DNA from: Planctomycetota bacterium
GTDB lineage: Bacteria > Planctomycetota > UBA8742 > UBA2392
Assembly (NCBI GenBank): GCA_020638635.1
Contig: JACKIE010000008.1
Location: 54,371-118,370, forward strand
Length of the DNA: 64,000 nt
Direction of reading: 5' to 3'
Part shown: positions 42,792-50,732 of the stretch, piece by piece
How positions within the stretch are numbered: the stretch's first letter is position 1
Layout of the letters: every line of letters starts with the position of its first letter
The notes under the pieces: model-generated
What the model was told of the DNA's origin: nothing
What the model saw: the letters and a program-made list of their open reading frames with translations, nothing else
Databases searched by the model: none
Position numbers and translations under genes: made by a program

Positions 42792-42940
42792 AGCGCCAAA
42801 ACTTCGTTTCTGCGGCCAGCTCAAACCCGCCAGGTTTTTTCGAAGACCGCAGATGCGTGCGGCGCCCCGATTGGGGCGTCCCGCGTCTGCTTCTTCATGG
42901 GCTCCTGGCGGGGCCTGAGCTGGGGTAGCGTGTGGGCGCT
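42792..42940 (+). ncRNA. Large foldback element (structured RNA or DNA hairpin)
   Basis: A long near-continuous inverted repeat in a 384-bp gene-free gap. From outside in: AGCGCC (42792) with GGCGCT (42935); CCAGCTCA (42816-42823) with TGAGCTGG (42916-42923); CCCGCCAGG (42826-42834) with CCTGGCGGG (42904-42912); GAAGA (42842-42846) with TCTTC (42892-42896); GCAGATGCG (42849-42857) with CGCGTCTGC (42882-42890, one G-T pair); CGCCCC (42863-42868) with GGGGCG (42873-42878) around GATT. About 37 paired positions lie in the inner 108 nt. It is too large for a simple terminator. Strand and function are unknown. Confidence 0.5.
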
Positions 42941-42977
42941 CCTCCCATTTTAGGGCATTCCTACGCTCTACCCCGCT

Positions 42978-42992
42978 GAAACCTTGCTAGTT
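42978..42992 (+). repeat. Recurrent GAAACCTTGCTAGTT motif, copy 3
   Basis: Identical over 15 bases to 39296-39310. It lies between the foldback element and the PDDEXK_4 gene, 35 bp before the start at 43027. Confidence 0.5.
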
Positions 42993-43026
42993 CCGCGACG
43001 TTTGCCAATGCCCCACTGGAGGCAGG

Positions 43027-44448
43027 ATGAACGTACGCGAAGCTTTGAATCACCTGCTGGCTTCACCTCTGTTTGCTCGATTCGAGGCCGCGCTTCAGCA
43101 CAACTCGATCTTTGACTTGCTGGCGGTTGGCACCCGCGAAGTCAGTCACGCGGCGTTTCTGTGCTGGCTGCTGAACCCCCAAGAAGGCCACGGAGCCGGC
43201 GATGTTCCACTCCGGTTGTTCCTCATGCGGGCTGCGTCAGAGGCAGGCATCGAAAGTGGCGGGATCAACCCGTTGGACGTCGACCTGTTAGATCTTGACG
43301 GGGCGAGTGCAGAGTGCGAGGTGCCGGTCACCGGCATGGTGAAAGGCAAAGAGACGCAGGGCAGGCTGGACATCCTCGTGACGTTGCCGAGCGCGGAAGG
43401 TTTCCCCCAACCACTCCTGATTGTCGAGCACAAGGTCTACGCGGGGCAGAGCGGCCAGCAGACAGCGGTTTACAAGGATTGGGCATCCAAGAACCCGCTC
43501 ACCGTGCCCTCGCTTCGAGATGCTCGCCAGCCGCTTCTGACTTACGTTTGCCCCGACATCACTCTGCAGGACGTTCCGCCAGTTGAGCCGTTCATCGTCA
43601 TTGAGTATGCGGACTTGTCCGCATGGCTGGATGATGTGCTCGCCCATGCCGGTGTTTCCGAGCGAGCGAAGTTCCTCATCACCGAATACAAGGCCTGCCT
43701 CATCAGGCGTGACCTGTTCGACAATCCGCAAGCCCGCGAGTGCCAGGATGAGCTTGAAGGCGACGATCGCTGTTCCGAGGCCATCAAAGTACTCAAAGCC
43801 AACCCGACTGAGCTTCGAGGATACGACGGCCACGTGAACCGCCACGCCAAGGCTTTCAAGAAGCTGGGGATCGTGCTCAGTCGTGTGGCTTCTCGTGGTG
43901 ACGCTGCAACGGTGGTCAGGTTGCGAGAACTTGCGGAGCAGGTGTTCGCGGGAAGTGACTGGGGTATTCAGGGGGGCACGGGTTCGCTGACGGTGTACTA
44001 CAAGCCCCTCGGGCGCGGCGTTCGAGCAGCCTTTGGGGAAGACGAGATCAAACGACTCGGAAGTCCGTACCTTCAGTTCTACTTCACCCGCCCCGAGAAC
44101 GAGGTTGGTGTTCTCGATCTGTACGGCGGAATCGTCGGCGGTGAGGCCGAGGCCCGGAAGTCAATGCAGGCGTGGGTGAAGGACTTCTGCGGTGTTCTCC
44201 GGGAGCGAGTTCCCAGCAACACCGGCAGCAAGGCGAAGCGGGGGAACGGCATCGCGAAGATCCGTTTCGACTTCCCCGGCATCAAGGAAACGGCCGACGA
44301 CGTGCCTGAGGCCGTGGACAAGCACAACACCGAGCTTCGCAAGTGCCTCGGCGCGATGGAGACGCTCAAAGCCATCATCGAGCATTGGGGAGCGGCCGAA
44401 CTCAAACCTTCAATCCAGAACAACTTTCCTGGAGCAGCTAAAAAATGA
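43027..44448 (+). CDS. PD-(D/E)XK nuclease superfamily protein (PDDEXK_4-like)
   Basis: A 473-residue protein with the N-terminal pattern of PDDEXK_4 family nucleases: SIFDLLAVGTREVSHAAFLCWLLNP, then the catalytic core GRLDILVTLP and LLIVEHKVYAGQSGQQTAVY, giving Asp and Glu-x-Lys. The C-terminal half is unassigned. Such proteins are frequent in defence islands, but their individual functions are mostly unknown. A GGAGG site precedes the ATG. It follows the foldback element and a copy of the GAAACCTTGCTAGTT motif and overlaps nothing. Confidence 0.82.
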   Translation: MNVREALNHLLASPLFARFEAALQHNSIFDLLAVGTREVSHAAFLCWLLNPQEGHGAGDVPLRLFLMRAASEAGIESGGINPLDVDLLDLDGASAECEVPVTGMVKGKETQGRLDILVTLPSAEGFPQPLLIVEHKVYAGQSGQQTAVYKDWASKNPLTVPSLRDARQPLLTYVCPDITLQDVPPVEPFIVIEYADLSAWLDDVLAHAGVSERAKFLITEYKACLIRRDLFDNPQARECQDELEGDDRCSEAIKVLKANPTELRGYDGHVNRHAKAFKKLGIVLSRVASRGDAATVVRLRELAEQVFAGSDWGIQGGTGSLTVYYKPLGRGVRAAFGEDEIKRLGSPYLQFYFTRPENEVGVLDLYGGIVGGEAEARKSMQAWVKDFCGVLRERVPSNTGSKAKRGNGIAKIRFDFPGIKETADDVPEAVDKHNTELRKCLGAMETLKAIIEHWGAAELKPSIQNNFPGAAKK

Positions 44449-44510
44449 TCGGGGCAATCCCCTGTCTACACGGAGTTGAGGTCTCTCAAGCCACCAATCG
44501 GAGCGAGTCA

Positions 44511-45479
44511 ATGACCAGAATCTACGACGCCAGGCTGGGCGCTTTCACACTTCCAGCATCCCGTGTGGCCGCACTGGTGTTGGCCGTTGCTGTCTGCACA
44601 GTCAGCCTATCAGGTTGTCAACGTGACGAGCGGAACTCCAGCCATCCGGCGAATCAATTTGCCCAGGCTGGTGAGACTACCCCAGGTGGAAGCAACCCAC
44701 GGAGGGGGACGCTCCTCGAATTGCTGGCAGAGAAGGAAGCCATTGAGGCGGCCGACAAGGGGGTCGAGTATAACGACCTCAACGAAGCGATTGCGGCGCG
44801 GCAGGAACTGAACCGCCGCTTGAAGCCGGTGGAGGACGCAATCAAGGCTGAAATGAGGCGACAGTGTTCCGATTTGTTTGAAGTCTTCGACAAGAAAGAC
44901 GAACTGACCGAAGTGCAATGGCCCGAGTATGCGGCAACACTCCCGGGAAAACGGATCGTTGCGGTGGGCTACCTTGTGGATGTTGAGCAGCTAGCGGATG
45001 ACGACGCAAAGGACCGAATTCTCCACCAGATTCACACGCGTCTCAGTGACGACGACCCTGCCGTAAGAACGGCGTACCAGGCGAAGCTCGCAAAGGAGAA
45101 GGCATGGCTCCCCACGGATCCGGAGCGACTTGCCGAATTCGAGAAGCTCTTTCTGGGGGAAGTGAAATGGCAGATTTCAGGCGGGCGAGCTGACGAGCAC
45201 TGGGCTGAAGTCCGCAATGATCCCACAAAAAAGCCGTGCCGTGTCACCATAAACGTACCGGCGTTGGCCAAGGCTGACGTGCCGGCGGCGTTGTCAAGCA
45301 TTGCGGCAGAGGCGGATGGGTCGCTGGGCAGCGTACTCGGGAAGGGTGCACTGTACCGTCTGACCCTTGAGATACTGCCGCGTCGCGAAAGGCAAGAACG
45401 TTCCCCCACGTTCTCCGCGAACCTCCCCGGAATGTACTTCGAGCTTGTTGAGAGCGCGTTGTACGACGGCGACAGATAG
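44511..45479 (+). CDS. Hypothetical lipoprotein
   Basis: A 322-residue predicted lipoprotein. The signal (SRVAALVLAVAVCTVS) ends in the lipobox LSGC, so Cys is the mature N-terminus. The rest is charged and mostly helical at first (LLELLAEKEAIEAADKG, IAARQELNRRL), with an alpha/beta C-terminus. I do not recognise the family. The start at 44511 has GGAGCG upstream; an in-frame ATG at 44445 overlapping the nuclease stop would push the signal away from the N-terminus. An exported lipoprotein among nucleases is unusual and could serve superinfection exclusion at the surface. Confidence 0.72.
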   Translation: MTRIYDARLGAFTLPASRVAALVLAVAVCTVSLSGCQRDERNSSHPANQFAQAGETTPGGSNPRRGTLLELLAEKEAIEAADKGVEYNDLNEAIAARQELNRRLKPVEDAIKAEMRRQCSDLFEVFDKKDELTEVQWPEYAATLPGKRIVAVGYLVDVEQLADDDAKDRILHQIHTRLSDDDPAVRTAYQAKLAKEKAWLPTDPERLAEFEKLFLGEVKWQISGGRADEHWAEVRNDPTKKPCRVTINVPALAKADVPAALSSIAAEADGSLGSVLGKGALYRLTLEILPRRERQERSPTFSANLPGMYFELVESALYDGDR

Positions 45480-45549
45480 CAATGGACAGTCCAAGCCTTC
45501 GTGTTTCGGCAAACCTCCAGTGTTCTGGTGTTCTCATGGAGGTAAGGCA

Positions 45550-45777
45550 ATGCAACCCACAGCAACACGTCAACGCGCGACGCGTACGGTGAAGATCGGT
45601 GACAACCACCACAGGCTGCTCAGGATTCTTGCTAGTTTTACTAAGCTGTCGCTGCAGGAGGCGGTCGAGTTCGCCGTGGAACAGGCCTTATGCGACTACC
45701 TGGATGGCTCGGTGATAGTTCCTGAGCCGACGCGCGATTGGGCCAAACCAGACAGCCCCGCGACACAAGCGGCATGA
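45550..45777 (+). CDS. Small hypothetical protein (possible antitoxin-like)
   Basis: A 75-residue basic protein with a strong GGAGG site. The middle (VKIGDNHHRLLRILASFTKLSLQEAVEFAVEQAL is here shortened to LQEAVEFAVEQALCDYL) has the strand-helix-helix look of ribbon-helix-helix proteins, and the tail is disordered. No toxin gene is adjacent. It ends 21 bp before the Mrr gene, which is on the opposite strand. A fourth copy of CTTGCTAGTT occurs inside its coding sequence at 45628. Confidence 0.65.
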   Translation: MQPTATRQRATRTVKIGDNHHRLLRILASFTKLSLQEAVEFAVEQALCDYLDGSVIVPEPTRDWAKPDSPATQAA

Positions 45778-45798
45778 AGCTCAACCCGCCTGGGCGAT

Positions 45799-46815
45799 CT
45801 ACTCCTCCTGATCCTCAAGCACTTCCGGCACGTACACACGTCGCAGCGGCAGCAGGCCCTTGTAGCGCGAGTCGAATTGCTCGTAGTGCATGAAGATCAG
45901 CGAGACGAGTTCCTCACCGTCGATCAACCGCAGGTTGCTCTTCGATTTCGCGAAGTTGGCTGCCTGAGTTGTGAAGGTCCCAAGCGTCACCAGCAATCCG
46001 AACTCGCCATTGCCGACCTTGCCATACAGGGCCGAAACAACCGGGTCGCCGATGCTCCCTTCCGTGCTCTTGACCTGTACCTTCACGATCGGCGGCACGA
46101 AGCCCAACTCGTCCTTGTGGGCAACGATGTCCACGCCACCATCCGGCCCTTCAGGCGAGACCCGTGTGCGGTAGCCCATCTGGTTCAACAGGTGAGCGAC
46201 GAATTCCGCAAAGGGGTGTCCCTTCACTTCCTGGGCCAACCGCTTCAACACGAAATCGCGAGTGGTCTCCTCAATCTCCTCAGCAACGGCCGCGATGGTC
46301 GTGTCACTACTCACCGCCGGAGGCGCGACTTTGCCTTCGACGGCGGCGCGAACCTCATCGGCGTAGTTCTTCACCTGAAACAGGCTCATGGCCGAACCGA
46401 TCTCGTACAGCGCGCCTTGCGTGAAGTGTGAGCGGGGCAAGCTCCGGAGCCATTTCACCGTGCGCTGATTCGGATAGGTGGGCTCCTGCTTCGGATCAAA
46501 CTTGTACGCACCCTCAATGCGTCCGAGGTGGACTTGCCGATCCCGCTTCGACGGGTACACAACCAGGTCACCCGGCTTCATCTCGTGCACGAACCGATAC
46601 AGTTGGCCGGCGTTGTTCGGGATGGCACCGGGCTTTTTCTCCGGGTAGGCCGCGGCGACGGCTTCTTTGAAGGCTTCCCGGTCGGGTGCCAGCTTCGAGA
46701 GATCGCCCATCTTGGGCCACCCAACAGCTACGCAGTTGCGCTTCAAGAACAACGTATCCGCGTCGCCAGTGCGACCACCGTGGATACCCCAGATTGCGCT
46801 CTCAGTACCCGTCAT
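45799..46815 (-). CDS. Mrr-type restriction endonuclease
   Basis: A 338-residue protein with two parts. Residues 1-130 look like an EVE/PUA-like modified-base reader (MKPGDLVVYPSKRDRQVHLG). Residues about 195-320 form an Mrr_cat nuclease: FAEFVAHLLNQMGYRTRVS, GPDGGVDIVAHKDE and VKVQVKSTEG, giving the Asp and Gln-x-Lys of the PD-(D/E)XK site. Such enzymes cut DNA carrying modified bases. It ends a minus-strand series that starts at hsdR, 12 bp from the neighbouring Abi-type gene, so it is probably part of one defence operon. Confidence 0.87.
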   Translation of the reverse strand: MTGTESAIWGIHGGRTGDADTLFLKRNCVAVGWPKMGDLSKLAPDREAFKEAVAAAYPEKKPGAIPNNAGQLYRFVHEMKPGDLVVYPSKRDRQVHLGRIEGAYKFDPKQEPTYPNQRTVKWLRSLPRSHFTQGALYEIGSAMSLFQVKNYADEVRAAVEGKVAPPAVSSDTTIAAVAEEIEETTRDFVLKRLAQEVKGHPFAEFVAHLLNQMGYRTRVSPEGPDGGVDIVAHKDELGFVPPIVKVQVKSTEGSIGDPVVSALYGKVGNGEFGLLVTLGTFTTQAANFAKSKSNLRLIDGEELVSLIFMHYEQFDSRYKGLLPLRRVYVPEVLEDQEE

Positions 46816-46827
46816 GACTCCCCCGTT

Positions 46828-47589
46828 TCAACCGCCTTGGCCACTTTCGTTCCGCGCATGCCACGTCGCAACGAGGAACGTGGCCATTGCCCCCGCCAGG
46901 TTCACCGCGAGCTCAGCATGGCGTGGTGCTGGACGGACTGCCCGTTTACCCTGCCCATGCGCGTCCCCAAGCTTGTTTCGCATTGCCCCCAATCCTTCGA
47001 CAACGGATTGGCAACCCCCAAGTATCTGCTTGAACACTTGCTCGGTGTGTTGGCTTGGCGCGAGGTTCAACGAAGCGGCTGCCTTGCCGTAGAGCTTCGG
47101 TAGGTCAGCTCCCTCCGCATACTCGATCTTCTGTTCATCCAGGATGTGCTTGCAGACTGACTCCAGTAGGGTACGGGCGGAAGTGATTGCTGCCTGCGGG
47201 TTGGTGGTCCTGCGCTCAAGGGCCGCGGACCAAGTAGCGTGCACGGTTGCCTCATCGAACGCTGTGAGCGTCTCCGTCACGGCCGTGTCAGAAGGCGCAT
47301 GCTCCAGCTGCTCAAGAAACTCGAGCACCGGATTGAACGCGTCCCAGAGTATGGTGCGGCGTTCAGCGTAAGTGCCCGCGAGGCCTTTGATATGTCCCCA
47401 GAACTCATCTAGATTTCGGCACGTCGTCAGGAATCGTGGCAACTTGTCCTTTACCAACGGATGCTTCACCAGCTTGCCGCGTAGCTGTTGATACTCACTG
47501 TCATTGGCCCTGCCACCTGTGGCGTGAGACACGAGCAGGTTCTTGATCGTTTCCGTATCTGCTATCAGGGAGTTGGCAAGCGTGCTCAT
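46828..47589 (-). CDS. Abortive-infection family protein (Abi C-terminal type)
   Basis: A 253-residue helical protein. The C-terminal half matches the Abi_C pattern: NPQAAITSARTLLESVCKHI, LPKLYGKAAASLNLA, and GGCQSVVEGLGAMRNKLGDA followed by AELAVNLAGAMATFLVATW. The conserved Arg-Asn with GDAH resembles HEPN-like Rx4-6H motifs, suggesting RNA cleavage, but this is an inference. The start at 47589 (MSTLANSLIAD) is preferred over longer in-frame starts that lack protein-like sequence. It lies 12 bp from the Mrr gene and 34 bp from the FRG gene on the same strand. Confidence 0.82.
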   Translation of the reverse strand: MSTLANSLIADTETIKNLLVSHATGGRANDSEYQQLRGKLVKHPLVKDKLPRFLTTCRNLDEFWGHIKGLAGTYAERRTILWDAFNPVLEFLEQLEHAPSDTAVTETLTAFDEATVHATWSAALERRTTNPQAAITSARTLLESVCKHILDEQKIEYAEGADLPKLYGKAAASLNLAPSQHTEQVFKQILGGCQSVVEGLGAMRNKLGDAHGQGKRAVRPAPRHAELAVNLAGAMATFLVATWHARNESGQGG

Positions 47590-47623
47590 GGCTTTTCCCA
47601 GTGAGTACCCGTGGCAGCTTGGA

Positions 47624-48685
47624 TCAGTAACCGAAGACGGTAGATTGACGCTGCACTTCATTCATGGCCTGAGTGAACCCGTCGAAGTCTGGGAACAGGC
47701 TGTGTCCGGTTACATTGAACTGGCGTAGTACCGGGAAAAGGTCATCGGGTGCGTTCGGAGGAATCCAAAGACGGACCAAAGGCGGCCGATCACGCAGGAT
47801 TTGCTTCTTGGCATTCTTGAGCGTGGACAGCTTCGCGAGACTGTCCGCAGTTTGCTTGCGCTTGATGCGCTTTTGAAGTTTCTTGTCCGTCGTGAGTTGG
47901 ACCAGCATGTTCTTCCAAGGATTTAGGGGAACTGCGAAGCACCCCTGCTGTGCCAGCAGACGCCTGTTCATACGGAACGGGCGGGCGAGAACTACACCCT
48001 GGAGATCCGTCAGGCACTGTTGCTCGTCGGGAGAGAAGTCCGGCTCGGGCAGCAGTTCACTGTAGTCGCCGGTGTCGTGCAGGTAATGAAGTAGCCGCCG
48101 GCCGGCACCCGTGCCTTCGGAGAGTTGGTGTAACAACGTGACGGCAGAGTGTTCGAAGTCCGCCTTAGAATCGTTTGGATTCCACTCAAACCTACCAAAA
48201 CGATTGATGGCAGAGAAGCACTTGGATAGCGCTTCGAACAGCTCGAAGCGTTCCTGATGGTATAGCCAAAGAAACGACCCTAGCTCGGGGTGCGAATCCC
48301 GGATGGCGAAGTACAGGCCAACGAGCGGCGACTGAGTGAAATCGAGAAGGCGAGTAGGTCCGCCGAAGTGCTGAATCAGCGCCATCCACTCCAGCCAATC
48401 GTCATCCTTGGGCCTGTCCGAGAGATGATTGTGGATCGTGCGTTTGTAGTGTTTCAGCGTCCCCCGAATGTCCGCGCGGAAGCCCCATAGCTGACTTATG
48501 TCTCCGGCCTCGCTGATTGCTCCCGGTCGGTCGGCCTTGGGTACAAGGTCAGGATACGCAGCGCTTTGGCCACGGAACACGTAGCTCAGCACTCTGCCTG
48601 GCGCCGTTCCAGAAGTAGACAACCCGATGTCTAGCAAGTGCGAGATGTCTTTAGCGCTAGTTACACGGGCCTCAAGAAACTCCAT
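47624..48685 (-). CDS. FRG-domain protein
   Basis: A 353-residue protein with an FRG domain: VFRGQSAAYPDLVPKADR, then ALIQHFGGPTRLLDFTQSPL and VGLYFAIRD. The name-giving Phe-Arg-Gly and the Gly-rich loop are intact. FRG proteins are widespread in defence islands; their biochemistry is not settled, although a nucleotide-binding or ADP-ribosyl-related function has been suggested. A strong GAGGAGGG precedes the ATG at 48685. Its start overlaps the end of the upstream AbiJ-like gene by 14 bp, so the two are translationally coupled. Confidence 0.85.
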   Translation of the reverse strand: MEFLEARVTSAKDISHLLDIGLSTSGTAPGRVLSYVFRGQSAAYPDLVPKADRPGAISEAGDISQLWGFRADIRGTLKHYKRTIHNHLSDRPKDDDWLEWMALIQHFGGPTRLLDFTQSPLVGLYFAIRDSHPELGSFLWLYHQERFELFEALSKCFSAINRFGRFEWNPNDSKADFEHSAVTLLHQLSEGTGAGRRLLHYLHDTGDYSELLPEPDFSPDEQQCLTDLQGVVLARPFRMNRRLLAQQGCFAVPLNPWKNMLVQLTTDKKLQKRIKRKQTADSLAKLSTLKNAKKQILRDRPPLVRLWIPPNAPDDLFPVLRQFNVTGHSLFPDFDGFTQAMNEVQRQSTVFGY

Positions 48686-49523
48686 CGCGCCCTCCTCGGA
48701 TTTCGGCTTCTGGCAGCTTGGCCAAGAGGTAGGGCACAACTGCGGCTGCGATGCTGACAACTGCGTGAGCGTCCACACGTTCGACGCGATTGCCCTCACG
48801 ACCGTGGCGTGCTTGGTCAGAGGCATACCCCCACAATTTGTCCAAGCCCGTGCGTAGTGGTTCTTGGAGCAAGTCGCGATGACGGCTCAGTAACTGACCG
48901 AAGGTTGGATTGGGCTCGCCAGTAGCCATACGAGCGACGGCTTCCAAAGCGGCCATGGCATGTTGCACGGCTCCGGTGCAATCCGGCTCAGGCCGTCTTG
49001 ATAAGTCATGTACGGCTTCTTGAAGTTCACGCTGCGCGGTGGGCATTCCGTGGCTGCCCAGAGCAGCAACAGCGTCATCGAGAAGCGGACGAGATACTTC
49101 ATCTCCCATCGCCACCAGTTGACCGCCTTGCAGACGCCAGCCGAGATTGAGTTCTTCGAGGGCTTGGTTGATTAGGTCGGCGAACGACAGGCTGTGAGCA
49201 GCTTCAGCCAGAGCAGTTTCACTGTCGTGGGAAACAGCCTCAATTAGGTCGTAAATCTTGAACCAAGGCGCTTGTGCAACCAGGTCAAGCACTTCGCCCT
49301 GAACGTAGGACTCAGAGTTGTTGTCGGGGTTCGGGAACCTGCCAAACACAGCGCACGCGGCCCTTCGGATCTGCTTCCAAGACCAAGCAAACTCACCGCT
49401 CAAGACTGAAAGCAGACGGACACGCAGCGCCTCAGGTGCGTCGTCCCAGACGGGTGGCCCGGACGGGGAGGGCTGCAGTCCATGCCGCCGGGAGAACGGT
49501 TGCTGAGGCGCGCTGTCGGGCAT
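48672..49523 (-). CDS. AbiJ-like abortive-infection protein
   Basis: A 283-residue protein. The N-terminal half (SWKQIRRAACAVFG, APWFKIYDLIEAVSHD) resembles AbiJ-type N-terminal domains. The C-terminal half is helical and has LEAVARMATGEPNPTFGQLL and ASDQARHGREGN, reminiscent of HEPN-like nuclease cores (Arg-x4-His type), with RHGRE as the candidate site. It overlaps the FRG gene and follows a small PD-(D/E)XK gene by 25 bp. A role in host shutdown upon infection is inferred from family and context. Confidence 0.75.
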   Translation of the reverse strand: MPDSAPQQPFSRRHGLQPSPSGPPVWDDAPEALRVRLLSVLSGEFAWSWKQIRRAACAVFGRFPNPDNNSESYVQGEVLDLVAQAPWFKIYDLIEAVSHDSETALAEAAHSLSFADLINQALEELNLGWRLQGGQLVAMGDEVSRPLLDDAVAALGSHGMPTAQRELQEAVHDLSRRPEPDCTGAVQHAMAALEAVARMATGEPNPTFGQLLSRHRDLLQEPLRTGLDKLWGYASDQARHGREGNRVERVDAHAVVSIAAAVVPYLLAKLPEAEIRGGRDGVS

Positions 49524-49548
49524 GGAAGCGGGTCTCCCTTGGTCAATG

Positions 49549-50031
49549 CTAGGCGTCCGGGTGTTCGTTGAGGATTCGGCTGAAGTCTTTGGCTACGTAC
49601 TTCTTGTACTGCGGCTTTACGTGTTCGGTTTGGGCTTTGGTGTTCTTGCCGTTGAACCAGATGACTCGCTTGCCGACGTTCTTGCCCTTCTTGTTCTGGT
49701 GCGACTCGGCCAGGAACTCCTTTGACGACAGGATCCACATCGTGTCCATGCGTTCGGAGTAGAACACGAACCAGTAGTTGCCCCTTGGCTCATGGGTCAA
49801 TGCCGCGAAAAGAGCTGCATCCCCGAAGATGACGTGCTTTGAGCGGGCCTTAATCTGGACTTCGACGAACGTCCCGTCAGGACGTTTGACCACGGCATCG
49901 ATGGCGTCATCGTCCACCAAAGGCAAGTAAACGTCGAGACCCTCCTTGAGCATCAGGCCGACGATGTAGAACTCGATGCGTTTGCCAAACGACGCCAAGC
50001 TGCGGAAGGACTGGTTCTCGCGTTTCGCCAT
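49549..50031 (-). CDS. Small PD-(D/E)XK-like protein
   Basis: A 160-residue protein with a nuclease-like core: GKRIEFYIVGLMLKEGLDVY, then DDDAIDAVVKRPDGTFVEVQIKARS, providing Asp and Gln-x-Lys, as in DUF4365/Holliday-junction-resolvase-like folds. There is no added domain. The ATG at 50031 overlaps the stop of the preceding gene by one base (TGATG). It sits inside the type I R-M operon, after hsdS, and may be a second nuclease or a remnant effector of the same system. Confidence 0.8.
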   Translation of the reverse strand: MAKRENQSFRSLASFGKRIEFYIVGLMLKEGLDVYLPLVDDDAIDAVVKRPDGTFVEVQIKARSKHVIFGDAALFAALTHEPRGNYWFVFYSERMDTMWILSSKEFLAESHQNKKGKNVGKRVIWFNGKNTKAQTEHVKPQYKKYVAKDFSRILNEHPDA

Positions 50032-50732
50032 CACCGCACCTCTTTGAAGTCGCGGGGTAGCGTGGTGGGGAGCATGGCGTCGAGCAGGGCTGCGAACTCA
50101 GTGCTGGGTGCGTTCAGGAGGTTGAGGAGTTCCTCGTTCACCCTTAGCTTGCTGTTGTTACGGCGTTCCTTTTGCCAGCGCATGTACATGCCCGTCAGCC
50201 ACAGGTAGCGGTCGAGGTCGCGGGTCTTGGCGGTCACTTCTGCCATGCCGCGCAGCGTTTCGAAGTTTCTGCAGAAGCTTGTGTAGGGGTGCTTGGGGTC
50301 CTCCCTGTAGTCCTTCCCCAGGTGCAACTTCAGCGCTTGCCGGGCGGCGTCGTCGTAGATCGGGTAGCGGTCAGCATCCACGAAGAAGTGGCAGAACTTG
50401 GCGGCGAAGCTGGTGAAGACGCGGGGCTTGTCGCCTTCGTTGGGCCTGAGTGCAGCCATGGTCTCAACCAACTCGATGCCGTGTTCCTGTCGGCGGCCGT
50501 TACCCAGAAGCTTGTGAACCCACTCCGCCATGCGCATGGTGGCCAGAACTTGTGTGCCGAAGATGGAGTTGACAGCCACAGTCTTGACCAGACAGGCCTG
50601 CAGGTCGAAGGCGGGCATGGCCTCGGCGAGCTTGACCAACGAGCTTTCAGCCAGTTGCCAGCGTGGCATGGACGCAAACATGCGCCGTGCGCTTTCAATC
50701 TGACTTTCCGAGAGCGCGACTGCCAATGCCAT
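50031..50732 (-). CDS. Hypothetical protein of type I R-M locus
   Basis: A 233-residue soluble helical protein of unknown function. Features include FGTQVLATMRMAEWVHKLLG, VFTSFAAKFCHFFVDADRYP and TGMYMRWQKERRNNSK. Comparable proteins occur beside hsdS in other genomes, as far as I recall. It shares a start-stop overlap with hsdS (50732) and one with the small nuclease gene (50031), so it is clearly part of the operon. No catalytic motif was found. Confidence 0.75.
   Translation of the reverse strand: MALAVALSESQIESARRMFASMPRWQLAESSLVKLAEAMPAFDLQACLVKTVAVNSIFGTQVLATMRMAEWVHKLLGNGRRQEHGIELVETMAALRPNEGDKPRVFTSFAAKFCHFFVDADRYPIYDDAARQALKLHLGKDYREDPKHPYTSFCRNFETLRGMAEVTAKTRDLDRYLWLTGMYMRWQKERRNNSKLRVNEELLNLLNAPSTEFAALLDAMLPTTLPRDFKEVR

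Noticed and set aside
45628..45637. Fourth copy of CTTGCTAGTT
   Set aside because: It lies inside a coding sequence, not before a gene, so it was not counted as a regulatory copy.
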